DNA of 64,000 bases from Kitasatospora sp. MAA19 (GCF_029894125.1 NZ_JARXYZ010000006.1:62001-126000), one strand, 5' to 3'. Shown: positions 1 through 9,017, counted from the first letter of the stretch. The notes: generated by a model from the letters alone, not told the origin. Made by a program: numbers and translations.

Positions 1-2139
1 CTGCCCGCGCTCTCCCCCGACGGGCGCTCCGTCGTCTTCTGCGCGCTCAACGCCCTGTGGCTGCTGCCGATCGGCGGTCAGCCCCGCAAGCTCCTCCAGG
101 CGGACCCCTCCCACTACGTGCAGATGCCCTCGTGGAGCAGGGACGGCCGCAGCGTCCTGTACGTGTACGACGGCGGTGGCAGCGGCGGCGACGGCCTGGC
201 CGCGGTCCACCGGCTGACGCTGGAGGGCGGCGCCGACACGGTGCTCGCCACGGGAGGCCGCTTCAACCCGGCGCTCTCCCCCGACGGCACCCGGCTGGCC
301 TGCCAGGACGTCACCGGCAACCTCCTCCTCGTCGACCTCGCCACCGGGACGGAGACCCTGCTCGCCGCGCCACTGGGCGGCAACGGCCTTCCGGGACGGC
401 CCAGTTGGTCCCCCGACGGCCGCTACCTCGCGCTGTGCGACCGCAACCGCCTCAACCAGCGCTTCCGCGAGGGCTACAACGTCATCCGCGTGATCGACAC
501 CCGCGACAAGGGCTCCACGGCCTTCCTGCCGCTGCCGCACACCTCGGTCTCCGACCGCTGCGACAGCGGACCGGTCTGGTCGCCCGACGGCGCGTGGCTG
601 GCGCTCGTCGTGGAATCCGCCCTCTGGGTCCTGCCGGTCGGGCCGGACGGCTCGCCCACGGGCCGGCCGCGCCGGCTCACCGACGAGGCGGCCGACCACC
701 CCTCCTGGTCGGGCGACTCCACCCGGCTGCTCTACCTCTCCAACGGACGGCTGCGGCTGATCGGCCCGGACGGCACCGGCCTGCGCACCGTCGCCCTCCC
801 CCTGCGCACGTCCCGCAGCCTGCCGCCCCGCTCCGACGTCACCCGCATCCACGCCGCCCGGCTCTGGGACGGCACCGGCGACGACGTCCGCGAGGACGTC
901 GACATCGTCGTCTCCGGCAACCGCATCACCGCCGTCGAGCCGCACCGCCCGGGCGCGCGCCGCGCGGGAGAGCGGCTGATCGACGCCACCGGCTGCACCG
1001 TCCTGCCGGGCCTGTGGGACGCCCACACGCACCCGTACCAGAACACCTACGGCGGGCGCCAGACCCGCCTGAACCTGGCCTACGGGATCACCGGCACCGC
1101 GTCGCTGGGAGGCTTCGCCTACGAGCAGGCGCGCATCCGCGAGTCCGTCGACGCCGGGGTGATGGACGGGCCCCGGTTCCTCACCACCGGCGAACTGCTC
1201 GACGGCGCCCGCGTCGCGTACAGCATGGGCCGCGCCCACCGCACCCCCGAGGGCGTGCGGCGCAGCCTGGAGCGTGCCGTGGCGCTCGACTACGACTTCG
1301 TCAAGACATACGTGCGCGCGCCCGGCTGGATCATGGCACAGGCGGCCCGGACGGCGCACGAGCGCCTCGGCGTCCCGGCCGGCAGCCACCTGCTGACGCC
1401 CGGGGTCCAGCTGGGGCAGGACCTGACGACCCACCTGTCGGCCACCCAGCGGCAGGAGTACGGCCGGGTGCTCTCCCCCACCGGACACACCTACCAGGAC
1501 GTCCACGAGATCTACCGCGGCGGCGACTTCGCCGTCGTCATCACCCCCTTCTCCGCGTTCTACCTGCTCGGTGACGACCCGTCACTGGCCGAGGACGCCC
1601 GGGTCACCGCGCTGATGCCCCCGTGGGACGCCGTCGGCGTGCAGCGCCAGGCCCGGACGGCGGCCACGGCGCAGCAGCGGCGCGCCGTGCAGCTGGAGAT
1701 GGCGGTCTACCGCAGGATCCTGGACGACGGCGGGGCCCTGGCCATGGGCACGGACGCCCCGCTCACGCCGATCGGCCTCCAGGTGCACCTCGGGCTGCGC
1801 GCGCTGCACCGCTACGCCGGGCTGTCCACGGCCCAGGCGCTGCGCAGCGCGACGGTGGTGCCGGCCCGGCTGTTCGGGGTCGAGGACGACCTCGGCACGG
1901 TGGAGGCGGGCAAGCTGGCGGATCTGACGGTGGTCGAGGGCGATCCGTTCCGCGACTTCGCGGACCTGGCCCGCACGTCGTGGGTGATGCGCGACGGCTT
2001 CGTCCACCGCCGCCAGGACCTGGTGGGCGATCAGGCCCGGCCGCTGGAGGGGGCGGCGGCGCAGGGGGCGGCGGGCCGGGACGAGGACTGGTACGCGATC
2101 GGCCAGGCCCTGCGGCGGGACGGCTGCTGCGCGCCCTGA
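1..2139 (+). CDS. Amidohydrolase with N-terminal beta-propeller (5' partial)
   Basis: The frame is open from base 1, so the N-terminus lies outside the window; 712 residues are visible. The first ~270 residues contain repeated SPDG/SWSPDG blades typical of TolB/WD40-like propellers. The rest is a metal-dependent amidohydrolase: an HTH metal-binding motif near residue 342 (DAHTHP), a lysine in FVKTYVR near residue 435 that fits the carboxylated bridging lysine, and GTDAP near residue 585 supplying the catalytic aspartate. Such fusions are known as cytoplasmic or exported hydrolases of cyclic amides or dipeptide-like substrates; the substrate cannot be read from sequence. It converges on the P450 electron-transfer operon with 46 bases between stops and no obvious hairpin. 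Confidence 0.9.
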   Translation: MPALSPDGRSVVFCALNALWLLPIGGQPRKLLQADPSHYVQMPSWSRDGRSVLYVYDGGGSGGDGLAAVHRLTLEGGADTVLATGGRFNPALSPDGTRLACQDVTGNLLLVDLATGTETLLAAPLGGNGLPGRPSWSPDGRYLALCDRNRLNQRFREGYNVIRVIDTRDKGSTAFLPLPHTSVSDRCDSGPVWSPDGAWLALVVESALWVLPVGPDGSPTGRPRRLTDEAADHPSWSGDSTRLLYLSNGRLRLIGPDGTGLRTVALPLRTSRSLPPRSDVTRIHAARLWDGTGDDVREDVDIVVSGNRITAVEPHRPGARRAGERLIDATGCTVLPGLWDAHTHPYQNTYGGRQTRLNLAYGITGTASLGGFAYEQARIRESVDAGVMDGPRFLTTGELLDGARVAYSMGRAHRTPEGVRRSLERAVALDYDFVKTYVRAPGWIMAQAARTAHERLGVPAGSHLLTPGVQLGQDLTTHLSATQRQEYGRVLSPTGHTYQDVHEIYRGGDFAVVITPFSAFYLLGDDPSLAEDARVTALMPPWDAVGVQRQARTAATAQQRRAVQLEMAVYRRILDDGGALAMGTDAPLTPIGLQVHLGLRALHRYAGLSTAQALRSATVVPARLFGVEDDLGTVEAGKLADLTVVEGDPFRDFADLARTSWVMRDGFVHRRQDLVGDQARPLEGAAAQGAAGRDEDWYAIGQALRRDGCCAP

Positions 2140-2185
2140 GCGCCCGTCGACGCGGGGAGGTACTGCCGGGCCGCCCCGGCTGGGC

Positions 2186-3385
2186 TCACTGCGCCCCGGG
2201 CGGCCACGGGCCGTGCGCGGCCAGCTGCGCGCGCAGGTCGCGCAGCGCCCGGGCGCAGGCGATGCCGACCGCTCCGCGGAGCAGCCCGTCGCGTGCGCAG
2301 GCGGCGGCGAAGCGCCGCTCGGTGAGGCTGCCGTCGACCACCTCGAACCGGTCGGCGTCGCCCGGGCTGCCGTAGGCCTGGACCCGCAGCCCGTACTGGT
2401 CGGTCCACAGGTACGGGACCGGGTCGTAGGGCTGGCGGGCGCTGTCCGGGCCGGCCAGGAGGTTGCGGGCGGCGTGCAGTGCCTGTTCGGTGGCGTTGGT
2501 GCGCTGTTCGAGGCGCCGGCGGCGGCCGGTGCGCGGGTCGGGCCAGGAGGCGGCGTCGCCGGCCGCCCAGACGCCGGGGCCGGCGGCGCAGTAGGCGTCG
2601 CAGGCCACGCCGTCGTCCAGCGGGACGCCGCTGTCGGCCAGCCACTCGGTGGCCGGTTCGGATCCGATGGCCATCAGGACGGCGTCGGCGGCGACGTGGG
2701 AGCCGTCGGCCAGCCGGACGCCGGTGGCGCGGCCGTGCCGTTCGGTGACCGCCCGGGCCACGCCCTGGCGGATCCGCACCCCGTGCTCGCGGTGCAGGCC
2801 GGCCAGCAGCGCGGCCGTCTCGGTGCCCAGCACGGCGGCCAGCGGTGCGGCGGTGGAGACCAGCCAGGTCACCTCGGCGCCGAGTCCGACGGCGGTGGCC
2901 GCGGCCTCGGCCCCGAGCAGCCCGCCGCCGACCACCAACAGCCTTACGCCCGGGCGCAGTTCATCGCGCAGGGCGAGGGCGTCCGCGAGGGTGCGCAGGA
3001 CGTGGGCTCCGGCCAGCGGCGCCTCGGCGCCGGGCAGCCGGCGCGGGCGCACGCCGGTGGCCAGGATGACGGCCTCGCAGCGCACCCGGTGGCCGTCGGC
3101 CAGCCGCACGGCCCGGCCCTGGCGGTCCAGGCGCTCGGCCCGTACCCCCAGGCGCAGATCGAGGTCGAGCTCGCGCAGGGCCTGCGGGGCGCGCAGCGCC
3201 AGGCGGTCCGGCTGCCACTGCCCGCCGAGCAGGTGCTTGGACAGCGGCGGCCGGTCGTAGGGCGGCTCGGTCTCGGCACCGATCAGGGTGAGGCGGCCGT
3301 CGTAGCCGGCCCGGCGCAGCGCCTCGACGGCGTGCAGGCCCGCCGCGCCGGCCCCGACGACGGCCACCTCCCGCAGAGCGGTCAC
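2186..3385 (-). CDS. FAD-dependent ferredoxin reductase (P450 redox partner)
   Basis: A 399-residue flavoprotein reductase with an N-terminal FAD Rossmann motif (VVGAGAAG), the PPYDRPPLSK segment typical of rubredoxin/ferredoxin reductases of the putidaredoxin-reductase type, a second dinucleotide fold for NAD(P)H (VVGGGLLGAEAA) and a late AAGDAA FAD motif. It should move electrons from NAD(P)H to the adjacent ferredoxin. The GTG start was chosen because it overlaps the ferredoxin stop (GTGTGACC), which implies translational coupling, and because the longer open frame upstream only reads through the ferredoxin in another frame. Last gene of the P450-ferredoxin-reductase operon. Confidence 0.92.
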   Translation of the reverse strand: MTALREVAVVGAGAAGLHAVEALRRAGYDGRLTLIGAETEPPYDRPPLSKHLLGGQWQPDRLALRAPQALRELDLDLRLGVRAERLDRQGRAVRLADGHRVRCEAVILATGVRPRRLPGAEAPLAGAHVLRTLADALALRDELRPGVRLLVVGGGLLGAEAAATAVGLGAEVTWLVSTAAPLAAVLGTETAALLAGLHREHGVRIRQGVARAVTERHGRATGVRLADGSHVAADAVLMAIGSEPATEWLADSGVPLDDGVACDAYCAAGPGVWAAGDAASWPDPRTGRRRRLEQRTNATEQALHAARNLLAGPDSARQPYDPVPYLWTDQYGLRVQAYGSPGDADRFEVVDGSLTERRFAAACARDGLLRGAVGIACARALRDLRAQLAAHGPWPPGAQ

Positions 3386-3579
3386 ACCCGCTCCAGGCGG
3401 ATCGCCGCGGCCGGGCAGACCGCGGCGGCGTCCTGGACGCCCTGGTGGAGTTCGGCGGGCGGCTCGGCATCGAGCAGGACGACGATGCCGTCCTCGTCCC
3501 GCTGGTCGAAGACCTCGGGGGCGGCGAGCACGCAGTGCCCGGCGCCGCAGCACTTCTCCTGGTCGATGTGGACGAGCAT
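3382..3579 (-). CDS. [3Fe-4S]-type ferredoxin
   Basis: A 65-residue ferredoxin. Cys10/Cys11, Cys16 and a late Cys55-Pro fit the three-cysteine [3Fe-4S] pattern of actinobacterial P450 ferredoxins; the position that would carry a fourth ligand is alanine. It lies between the P450 and its reductase, overlaps the reductase start by four bases and has an AAGGGAA ribosome-binding site before its ATG. It is expected to be the electron shuttle between reductase and P450 in the cytoplasm. Confidence 0.93.
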   Translation of the reverse strand: MLVHIDQEKCCGAGHCVLAAPEVFDQRDEDGIVVLLDAEPPAELHQGVQDAAAVCPAAAIRLERV

Positions 3580-3629
3580 GGGTTTCCCTTCGGGACATGG
3601 CTGGTTCGGACTCCGCCGGGGGCGGCGGG

Positions 3630-3656
3630 TGGTGGGGTGGGGTGGGGTGGGGTGGG
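3630..3656 (+). repeat. Tandem GGGGT repeat between P450 and ferredoxin
   Basis: Five uninterrupted G-runs of three or four bases, each separated by a single T, lie in the 142-base gap between the P450 stop and the ferredoxin start. On the + strand, the template for this operon, this satisfies the simple G-quadruplex pattern. The mRNA carries the C-rich complement. It could affect elongation or mRNA processing between the P450 and its redox partners; that is inference. Confidence 0.7.
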
Positions 3657-3721
3657 AAGCGCGGCGGGGCCGGCGGTGGAGGTGACGGCCGGTCAGCCGG
3701 GCCGGTTCCGGTGACGCCGCG

Positions 3722-4924
3722 TCACCAGGCGAGCGGCAGCTCGTGGACGCCGTAGATGAGCATCTCGCCGCGGAAGCGGACCTCCTCGAACGGTACGGCC
3801 AGGCGCAGTTCGGGCAGCCGCCGCAGGATGGTGTTCAGCGCGATCTGCAGTTCCAGCCGGGCCAGCGGCTGCCCCAGGCACTGGTGGACGCCGAAGCCGA
3901 ACGCCAGGTGCCGGCGCGCGTCGCGGGAGAGGTCGAGCCCGTCTCCGCCCGGGAACTGCTGCTCGTCCCGGTTCGCGGCGCTGACCATGCAGATCACGCC
4001 CTCGCCCGCCCGGATCCGGACCCCGCCCACGGTGACGTCCTCGGCGGCGACCCGGGTCAGACCGGAGTGCACGATGGTCAGGTAGCGCAGCAGTTCCTCG
4101 ACCGCGCCGGCGACCGACTCCGGGTGCGCGCGCAGGTGGGCGAGCTGGTCGGGGTTCTGCAGCAGGGCCAGGACGGAGAGCGCGGTCATGTTCGCCGTGG
4201 TCTCGTGCCCGGCGACCAGCAGCAGCCGGCCCATCGCACCGATCTCCTCGGTGCTCAGCTCGCCGCGGGCCACCAGGCGGCTGAGGATGCCGTCGTCGGG
4301 CTCGGTGCGCTTGGCGTCGGTGAGCTTGATCAGGTAGTCGACCAGGCGGTCCTGCGCGCCCCGCACCTCCTCGACCGTCGCCTCGCGGCTCAGCAGGACC
4401 CGGCCGCACTCCTGGAAGAAGTCGTGGTCCTGGTAGGGAACGCCGAGCAGCAGGCAGATGACCAGGGACGGCAGCGGGAGCGCGAACTCGCGGACCAGGT
4501 CGCCGGAGGAGCGGCCGTCGGTCATCGCGTCCAGCAGCTCGTCGGCGATGCGCTGGACTTCGGGGCGCAGCGCCTCGACCTTCTTGATCATGAATTCGCC
4601 GGTGAGCATCCGGCGCAGGCGGGCGTGCTCCGGGTCGTCCATCCGGAGGAAGGTGAGCTGACCGGTGCCCAGCTGCCGGGCGCCGGCGCTGACGAACGGG
4701 AAGCCGGAGCGGGTGGCGTCCGAGCTGAAGCGGGCGTCGCTGAGCACGGCCTTGATGTCCTCGTGGCGGGTGACCAGCCAGCTGGGGGCGCCGTCCCAGA
4801 GCGAGATGCGGCTGATCGGCTCCTCCTGCTGGGCCTGCTGGTAGGCCGGCGGCGGGGCGAACGGGCAGGCGCCGCGGGCGGCGGGGTGGGTGAACCGGGG
4901 GGTCTGAGCGGCAGTGGCCATCAT
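3722..4924 (-). CDS. Cytochrome P450 (CYP105/107-like class I)
   Basis: A 400-residue bacterial P450. Visible signatures are the I-helix AGHETT oxygen-activation motif near residue 240, an ExxR (ELLR) near 278, and the heme-binding FGFGVHQCLGQ with the cysteine ligand near 348. It is a soluble monooxygenase fed by the two downstream genes. The ATG at 4924 is chosen because AAGGGAG lies just upstream; an in-frame extension of 24 residues lacks a P450-like character. It is divergent from a MarR regulator across a 232-base gap, so substrate-linked derepression is plausible. Substrate unknown: no biosynthetic genes flank it, which favours a xenobiotic or tailoring role. Confidence 0.95.
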   Translation of the reverse strand: MMATAAQTPRFTHPAARGACPFAPPPAYQQAQQEEPISRISLWDGAPSWLVTRHEDIKAVLSDARFSSDATRSGFPFVSAGARQLGTGQLTFLRMDDPEHARLRRMLTGEFMIKKVEALRPEVQRIADELLDAMTDGRSSGDLVREFALPLPSLVICLLLGVPYQDHDFFQECGRVLLSREATVEEVRGAQDRLVDYLIKLTDAKRTEPDDGILSRLVARGELSTEEIGAMGRLLLVAGHETTANMTALSVLALLQNPDQLAHLRAHPESVAGAVEELLRYLTIVHSGLTRVAAEDVTVGGVRIRAGEGVICMVSAANRDEQQFPGGDGLDLSRDARRHLAFGFGVHQCLGQPLARLELQIALNTILRRLPELRLAVPFEEVRFRGEMLIYGVHELPLAW

Positions 4925-5015
4925 GGGCTCCCTTCTCGGAGCGGGATATGCCGACGGCGCCGAGCGGATGGGCCCGCGGTGCCGTGGGGGTAGCACCCAG
5001 GACAGTTATGTGCCC

Positions 5016-5030
5016 TAAGCAACTAACTTA
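5016..5030. promoter_or_regulatory. Candidate MarR operator in the P450/MarR gap
   Basis: TAAGCAACTAACTTA has inverted TAAG/CTTA ends around a 7-base centre and sits in the only AT-richer part of the divergent intergenic region. Position between two divergent genes and the presence of a MarR gene suggest an operator or overlapping promoter, but the symmetry is weak. Confidence 0.3.
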
Positions 5031-5156
5031 CCGTCACGCTAACTCGCGGTCCGTGGTGACGAAAGGGCCCATCGGGCGACGGACGAATCTGTCCGAAAAC
5101 CGGTCAGAGGTCGACACCAGGGCCACCACCCGGGCGGGATCGCTACAGTTCCCCCC

Positions 5157-5756
5157 ATGCCAGACGCGACAGACAATCGGACCGCCACCTCGGAACTGGA
5201 GGCGGTGCTGGCCTCGCTGGCCTACCTGCTGACCCGTTCGCAGGAACACGAACGCCAGACGGCCCGGGCCGGCATCACGGCGGCCCGCTCGGACGTCTAC
5301 CTCCTACGCGCGCTCGCCGAGGCCGAGGAGGCCAGCCGGGTGGGCGACCTGGCCGCCCGGCTGATGGTCAAGCCCTCCCACGTCACGCGGCAGATCGACC
5401 GGCTGCAGGGCCAGCAGCTGGTGGAGCGCACCCCGGACACGCTGGACCGCCGGGCCCGGCAGGTGGCGCTCACGGCCGAGGGCCGGGCGATGCTCAACCG
5501 TCTGAAACAGGCCAACATCACCGGCCTGACCAACGCGCTGGACGGCATCCCGGAGCCGGACGTCGCCGCCACCGTCAGCGTGCTGCGCCACCTGGTCGAC
5601 CGGTACGTGCGCCAGGTCCGGATCACGATGCTGTCCGAGGACGCCGCTCCCTTGGGCCGGACGGCCGACGTCGCCGGGGGCGCGGAGGGCGCCGGGAGCA
5701 CGGAGGGTGCCGGGAGCGCCGGGAGCGCCGGCTCGGGCCCGCGTCAGTGCGTCTGA
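5157..5756 (+). CDS. MarR-family transcriptional regulator
   Basis: A 199-residue winged-helix regulator. The core (roughly residues 40-140) has the MarR recognition helix region (MVKPSHVTRQIDRLQ) and the wing (DTLDRRARQVALTAEG). The C-terminal ~35 residues are a low-complexity Gly/Ala/Ser tail (EGAGSTEGAGSAGSAG) unusual for the family. A TACAGT hexamer at 5144-5149 is only seven bases before the ATG, so the transcript may be leaderless. Divergent from the P450 operon, which is its most likely target. Confidence 0.88.
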   Translation: MPDATDNRTATSELEAVLASLAYLLTRSQEHERQTARAGITAARSDVYLLRALAEAEEASRVGDLAARLMVKPSHVTRQIDRLQGQQLVERTPDTLDRRARQVALTAEGRAMLNRLKQANITGLTNALDGIPEPDVAATVSVLRHLVDRYVRQVRITMLSEDAAPLGRTADVAGGAEGAGSTEGAGSAGSAGSGPRQCV

Positions 5757-5796
5757 CGCGGCCGAGGACGGTCGCCGCCCGGCCTGCCGGGTGCGG

Positions 5797-6495
5797 TCAG
5801 ACGATGGTCCCGGTCGGGGCGTCGAAGGTCTCGGCCGGGCCGAAGTCGCTGAAGGTCATCCTGGCGACGGCCGCCTTCCCCTCCAGCACCATCCGCTCCT
5901 CGACGTAGCGGGTGCGGCCCTGCGCGTCGATCCACTGGTCGAGGTCGATGCCCGTGAGGCCCTGGACCTTCGCCATGGCGTGGGTCGGGGCGGACGCCTG
6001 GGCGAGCTGCTCCAGGCCCAGGTGGCCGGCGAGGTGGTAGACCGGGACGCCGTCCCGGGTCTCCATGCCCTTACGGGCGGCCGGCCCCTGGGCGAGCAGC
6101 AGCGGGGCGAAGCCGCCGAAGTCGAACTCCGAGGCGCCGGAGGACCTCCGGGTCTTCAGCCAGCTGCCACTGGCGTCGTGACCGCGGATGAACTCGGCGT
6201 CGGCGGTGGTGACGAACTCCAGGGTCGTGCCGTCGGCGCGCTTCTGCTCCCGGCGGCCGGTGTTCACCGTGTTGAGGTTCTGCCGCGCCGTGATCACCCC
6301 GCCGTCGGGCTCGCCCGTCGCCCGGACCGAGACGGCGTACGGCTCCTTGCCCGCGTTCGCCACGGCCTGCGCCGGGTCGAAGGCCCCCGGCACGGCGGCC
6401 GCGACGGACGGCGCGGGGTCGCCGCCGTCGCAGCCGGTGAGCGCGGCCAGGGCGGCGGCGGTTGCGGCGGTGGCCAGGAGGATGCTTCGGCGCAC
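5797..6495 (-). CDS. LppX/LolA-like lipoprotein
   Basis: A 232-residue exported lipoprotein. The GTG at 6495 follows an AGGGAG site by ten bases and gives a compact signal peptide (VRRSILLATAA...) ending in the lipobox LTGC. The mature part is beta-rich and ends with MTFSDFGPAETFDAP, resembling Streptomyces lipoproteins of the LppX/LprG-like fold that hold a hydrophobic ligand. It would be anchored on the outer face of the membrane. It stands alone, its stop facing the MarR gene. A collapsed relative appears at 36801-36926. Confidence 0.82.
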   Translation of the reverse strand: MRRSILLATAATAAALAALTGCDGGDPAPSVAAAVPGAFDPAQAVANAGKEPYAVSVRATGEPDGGVITARQNLNTVNTGRREQKRADGTTLEFVTTADAEFIRGHDASGSWLKTRRSSGASEFDFGGFAPLLLAQGPAARKGMETRDGVPVYHLAGHLGLEQLAQASAPTHAMAKVQGLTGIDLDQWIDAQGRTRYVEERMVLEGKAAVARMTFSDFGPAETFDAPTGTIV

Positions 6496-6719
6496 GGTGG
6501 AACGGCTCCCTGCGGTGATGGTGGTGCGGGCGGGCCGAAGCCTGCCATGAACGGCGCCCACCTCGAAAGGGCTTTCGGTCGTCGGGCCGCCGGGGCCGCC
6601 GCCGGCCTACGGGGACGGTGGCGGGCAGGCGGCAGGCGGGGAGGGCGGCGTGTCGGGTGGCGGACTCCGGTCCGCGACGCCAGGGTGACTGCCGGGGGCC
6701 TCACCAGGAAGAGCGAGAG

Positions 6720-7508
6720 ATGCCCGAAGTCACCACTGCGTACGCGACCGGTACCCCGTGCTGGGTCGATCTGATGGCGAAGGACCAGCAGGCGGCGCTG
6801 GACCTCTACCGCGACCTGTTCGGCTGGCAGGGGCAGGTCGGCCCGGCCGAGTTCGGCGGGTACGCGGTCTGCGAGCTGAACGGCAGGGCCGCCGCCGGCA
6901 TCGGCCCGGCGATGGCCCCCGAGGGGATGCCGACCCCGCCGACCGTGTGGACCAGCTACCTGGCCAGCACCGACGCCCAGGCCACCCAGGACGCGATCGT
7001 CGCCGCGGGCGGCACCCTGCTGATCCCGGTCATGGACGTCGGCACGCTCGGCAGGATGCTGATCGCCGCCGACCCGCAGGGCGCCGTGTTCGGCGTCTGG
7101 CAGCCCGGCGAGTTCTTCGGCGCCCGGGTCGTCAACGAGGCCGGCGCCCTGACCTGGAACGAGCTGCACACCAACGACGCGCCCGGCGCCACCGCCTTCT
7201 ACGGCGAGGCGTTCGGCATCGAGATCGAGCCCGCGGAGGGCGCCGAGCAGTACTGGGAGCTGCGGGTCGGCGGCCGCACCGTCGGCGGCCTCACGCTGCT
7301 CGCCAACGACCCGCCCGGCACCCCCGCGCACTGGCTGACCTACTTCTCGGTCGACGACGTGGACTCCACCGTGGACGCCCTGGTCAAGCGCGGCGGCAGC
7401 GTCCTCGCCCCGCCGTTCGACATGGTGGCCGGGCGGATGTCGGTGGTCGCCGACGCGCAGGGCGCCCCGTTCGCGGTGATCAAGCCCGGCCCGATGCAGG
7501 CGCTGTAG
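6720..7508 (+). CDS. Two-domain VOC (glyoxalase/bleomycin-resistance fold) protein
   Basis: A 262-residue protein made of two VOC modules (about residues 5-125 and 135-260), each starting with a WVDL/WNEL strand and ending in a DPQGA / DAQGAPF loop. The arrangement and many residues resemble the mycobacterial secreted antigen Cfp30B (two fused VOC domains). Function in this family is not settled; small-molecule binding or detoxification is assumed. ATG at 6720 preceded by AGGAAGAGCG. It converges on the methyltransferase across a long palindromic terminator. Confidence 0.9.
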   Translation: MPEVTTAYATGTPCWVDLMAKDQQAALDLYRDLFGWQGQVGPAEFGGYAVCELNGRAAAGIGPAMAPEGMPTPPTVWTSYLASTDAQATQDAIVAAGGTLLIPVMDVGTLGRMLIAADPQGAVFGVWQPGEFFGARVVNEAGALTWNELHTNDAPGATAFYGEAFGIEIEPAEGAEQYWELRVGGRTVGGLTLLANDPPGTPAHWLTYFSVDDVDSTVDALVKRGGSVLAPPFDMVAGRMSVVADAQGAPFAVIKPGPMQAL

Positions 7509-7535
7509 GCCGCGAGGCGCGTGCGGCGAAGGCCT

Positions 7536-7573
7536 CGTCCCGCCCGCCCGGGAGCTCCCGGGCGGGCGGGACG
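7536..7573. terminator. 38-bp perfect palindrome, bidirectional terminator
   Basis: A GC-only perfect inverted repeat with 19-bp arms and no spacer, centred on GAGCTC, lies 27 bases after the VOC stop and before the convergent methyltransferase stop. Without a T-tract it matches the hairpin-only terminators of GC-rich actinobacteria and could serve both genes. Confidence 0.75.
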
Positions 7574-7703
7574 TGGAGCGCCACCAGCGGCGCCGCCCGG
7601 CGTCGCGCCGACGGGCCCGTGCCAGCTGGTGCGGACGGCCGGGCGTGCGGACGGCCGGGCGCGCGCCCGGGCCACCCGGAGCCGCCGGCCCGCGGCGGCG
7701 GGG

Positions 7704-8507
7704 TCACGGGCGGCGGGCCCACGCGGAGATCATCGGGGCGGTGGCGAGGTCGAGTCGCCCGGTGGCGACGTTCGCCAAGTGGCGGTCGATCTCCTCGTCG
7801 GTGGCGAGGCCGTGCCCGGTGAGCTGGTGGCGGATCTGGCGGACCGTCGCGTCCTCCAGGACGGCGCACGCCGGGGAGGTGATCGGGAAGTACGCGTCGG
7901 CCTGCACGTCCTCCAGCCCGGCTTCGCGCAGCACCCGGGGAAGGGTCCGCCCGTACGCGAGGTCCGCGCCGCGGGCCGCCATCAGGGTGCGGAAGCCGGA
8001 GCGCAGCCGGTTGGCGAGCCGCTGTTCGGGGCCGGACTCGTCCGGGCACAGCAGCGGCTGCAGCCCGGGGTCGGCGTCCTCCAGGAGCAGCCAGCCGCCG
8101 GGCCGTAGCGCCTGGACCATCCGGCGCAGGGCCTCGGCGCGGTCGGTGACGTGCACCAGGACCAGCCGGGCGTGCACGAGGTCGAATCCGCCGGGCGGCG
8201 GCGGATCGGCCGCCACGTCGTGGGACAGCACCTCGATCACGTCTCCGGCGACGTCCCGGGTCCAGGACACGTCGATGTCGGTCGCGACGACCGTCCCCGT
8301 CGGACCGACGCGTTCGGCCAGGCCGATCGGGACGGAGGGGCCGCCGGCGCCGACCTCCCAGCACCGCATGCCGGCGCCGATGCCGAGCCGGTCGACGTGC
8401 CGGAACGTCACCGGGTCGAACAGCTCGGCGAGGGCGCCGAAGCGGGTACCGGCCTCCTTCTGCCTGTTGTCCAGCAGATAGCCGCGGTCGTCGTCGTGCT
8501 CAGCCAT
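7704..8507 (-). CDS. Class I SAM-dependent methyltransferase
   Basis: A 267-residue cytoplasmic methyltransferase. SAM motif I is WEVGAGGPSVP near residue 48; ATDIDVSW carries the acidic motif II; DLVHARLVLVHV and LRPGGWLLLEDADPG follow as motifs III-IV. The ATG at 8507 begins MAEHDDDRGY; the 23-residue longer frame is GC noise. The methyl acceptor is not predictable; the overall layout resembles UbiE/arsenite-type methyltransferases. Divergent from the small gene at 8591. Confidence 0.9.
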   Translation of the reverse strand: MAEHDDDRGYLLDNRQKEAGTRFGALAELFDPVTFRHVDRLGIGAGMRCWEVGAGGPSVPIGLAERVGPTGTVVATDIDVSWTRDVAGDVIEVLSHDVAADPPPPGGFDLVHARLVLVHVTDRAEALRRMVQALRPGGWLLLEDADPGLQPLLCPDESGPEQRLANRLRSGFRTLMAARGADLAYGRTLPRVLREAGLEDVQADAYFPITSPACAVLEDATVRQIRHQLTGHGLATDEEIDRHLANVATGRLDLATAPMISAWARRP

Positions 8508-8590
8508 GCGGCGATTCTGGCAGACGGGCACGGGCGCGGAGCCGGCCCCGTGGTGATCACCACCCGGCCTGCGCACGGGAGAATGGACGG

Positions 8591-8848
8591 ATGACCGGCA
8601 GTCAGCAGCTCCCCCGGGGCATCAGCGCCCTGATCCCCCACGCCCCCACCACGGCCACGCCCGGCGAACGGGCCGCCTCCCAGCTCCGCCACCTGCGCGA
8701 GGCCACCGTCCCCGTCCCGGTCCTGGCCGCAGCCGCCGAGCTGATCGCCGGCCACCTGGACGACACCGACCCGGTCACCCGCGAGGCCGCCGCCACCGTC
8801 CACGCCCGCCTGCTCGCCATCCTGGACGACGCCGCCCCCGGCCGGTGA
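8591..8848 (+). CDS. Small hypothetical protein (85 aa)
   Basis: An 85-residue, mostly helical protein starting 83 bases from the divergent methyltransferase, with GGGAG upstream of the ATG. The region REATVPVPVLAAAAELIAGHLDD followed by a second helix with HARLLAIL suggests a small all-alpha domain. No family recognised. Codon third positions are strongly G/C, in favour of a real gene. Confidence 0.55.
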   Translation: MTGSQQLPRGISALIPHAPTTATPGERAASQLRHLREATVPVPVLAAAAELIAGHLDDTDPVTREAAATVHARLLAILDDAAPGR

Positions 8849-8888
8849 CCCGGGCCCGGGAAGGGCGCCGTCCGGGTCCGCGCTTTCG

Positions 8889-9017
8889 GTCCGGGCGTAC
8901 TGCGGCGGCCACCGCCCGGCCAGCACGGTCCTCGGTGTCACCGAACTGGCCTTCCCCGGCCAGGCCATCGAGATCAGCTTCATCGTCTTCATCGTCGACA
9001 CGAAGCTGCCCGCCTGA
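8889..9017 (+). pseudogene. RidA-like C-terminal fragment
   Basis: A 42-codon stretch reads VRAYCGGHRPASTVLGVTEL... and ends at a TGA after DTKLPA. The HRPASTxLGVxxLAxPGQxIEI pattern resembles the C-terminus of RidA/YjgF enamine deaminases, which are normally ~130 residues. There is no matching N-terminal part or start codon with a ribosome site upstream, so this appears to be a leftover of a deleted gene. The family call rests on a short match. Confidence 0.45.
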
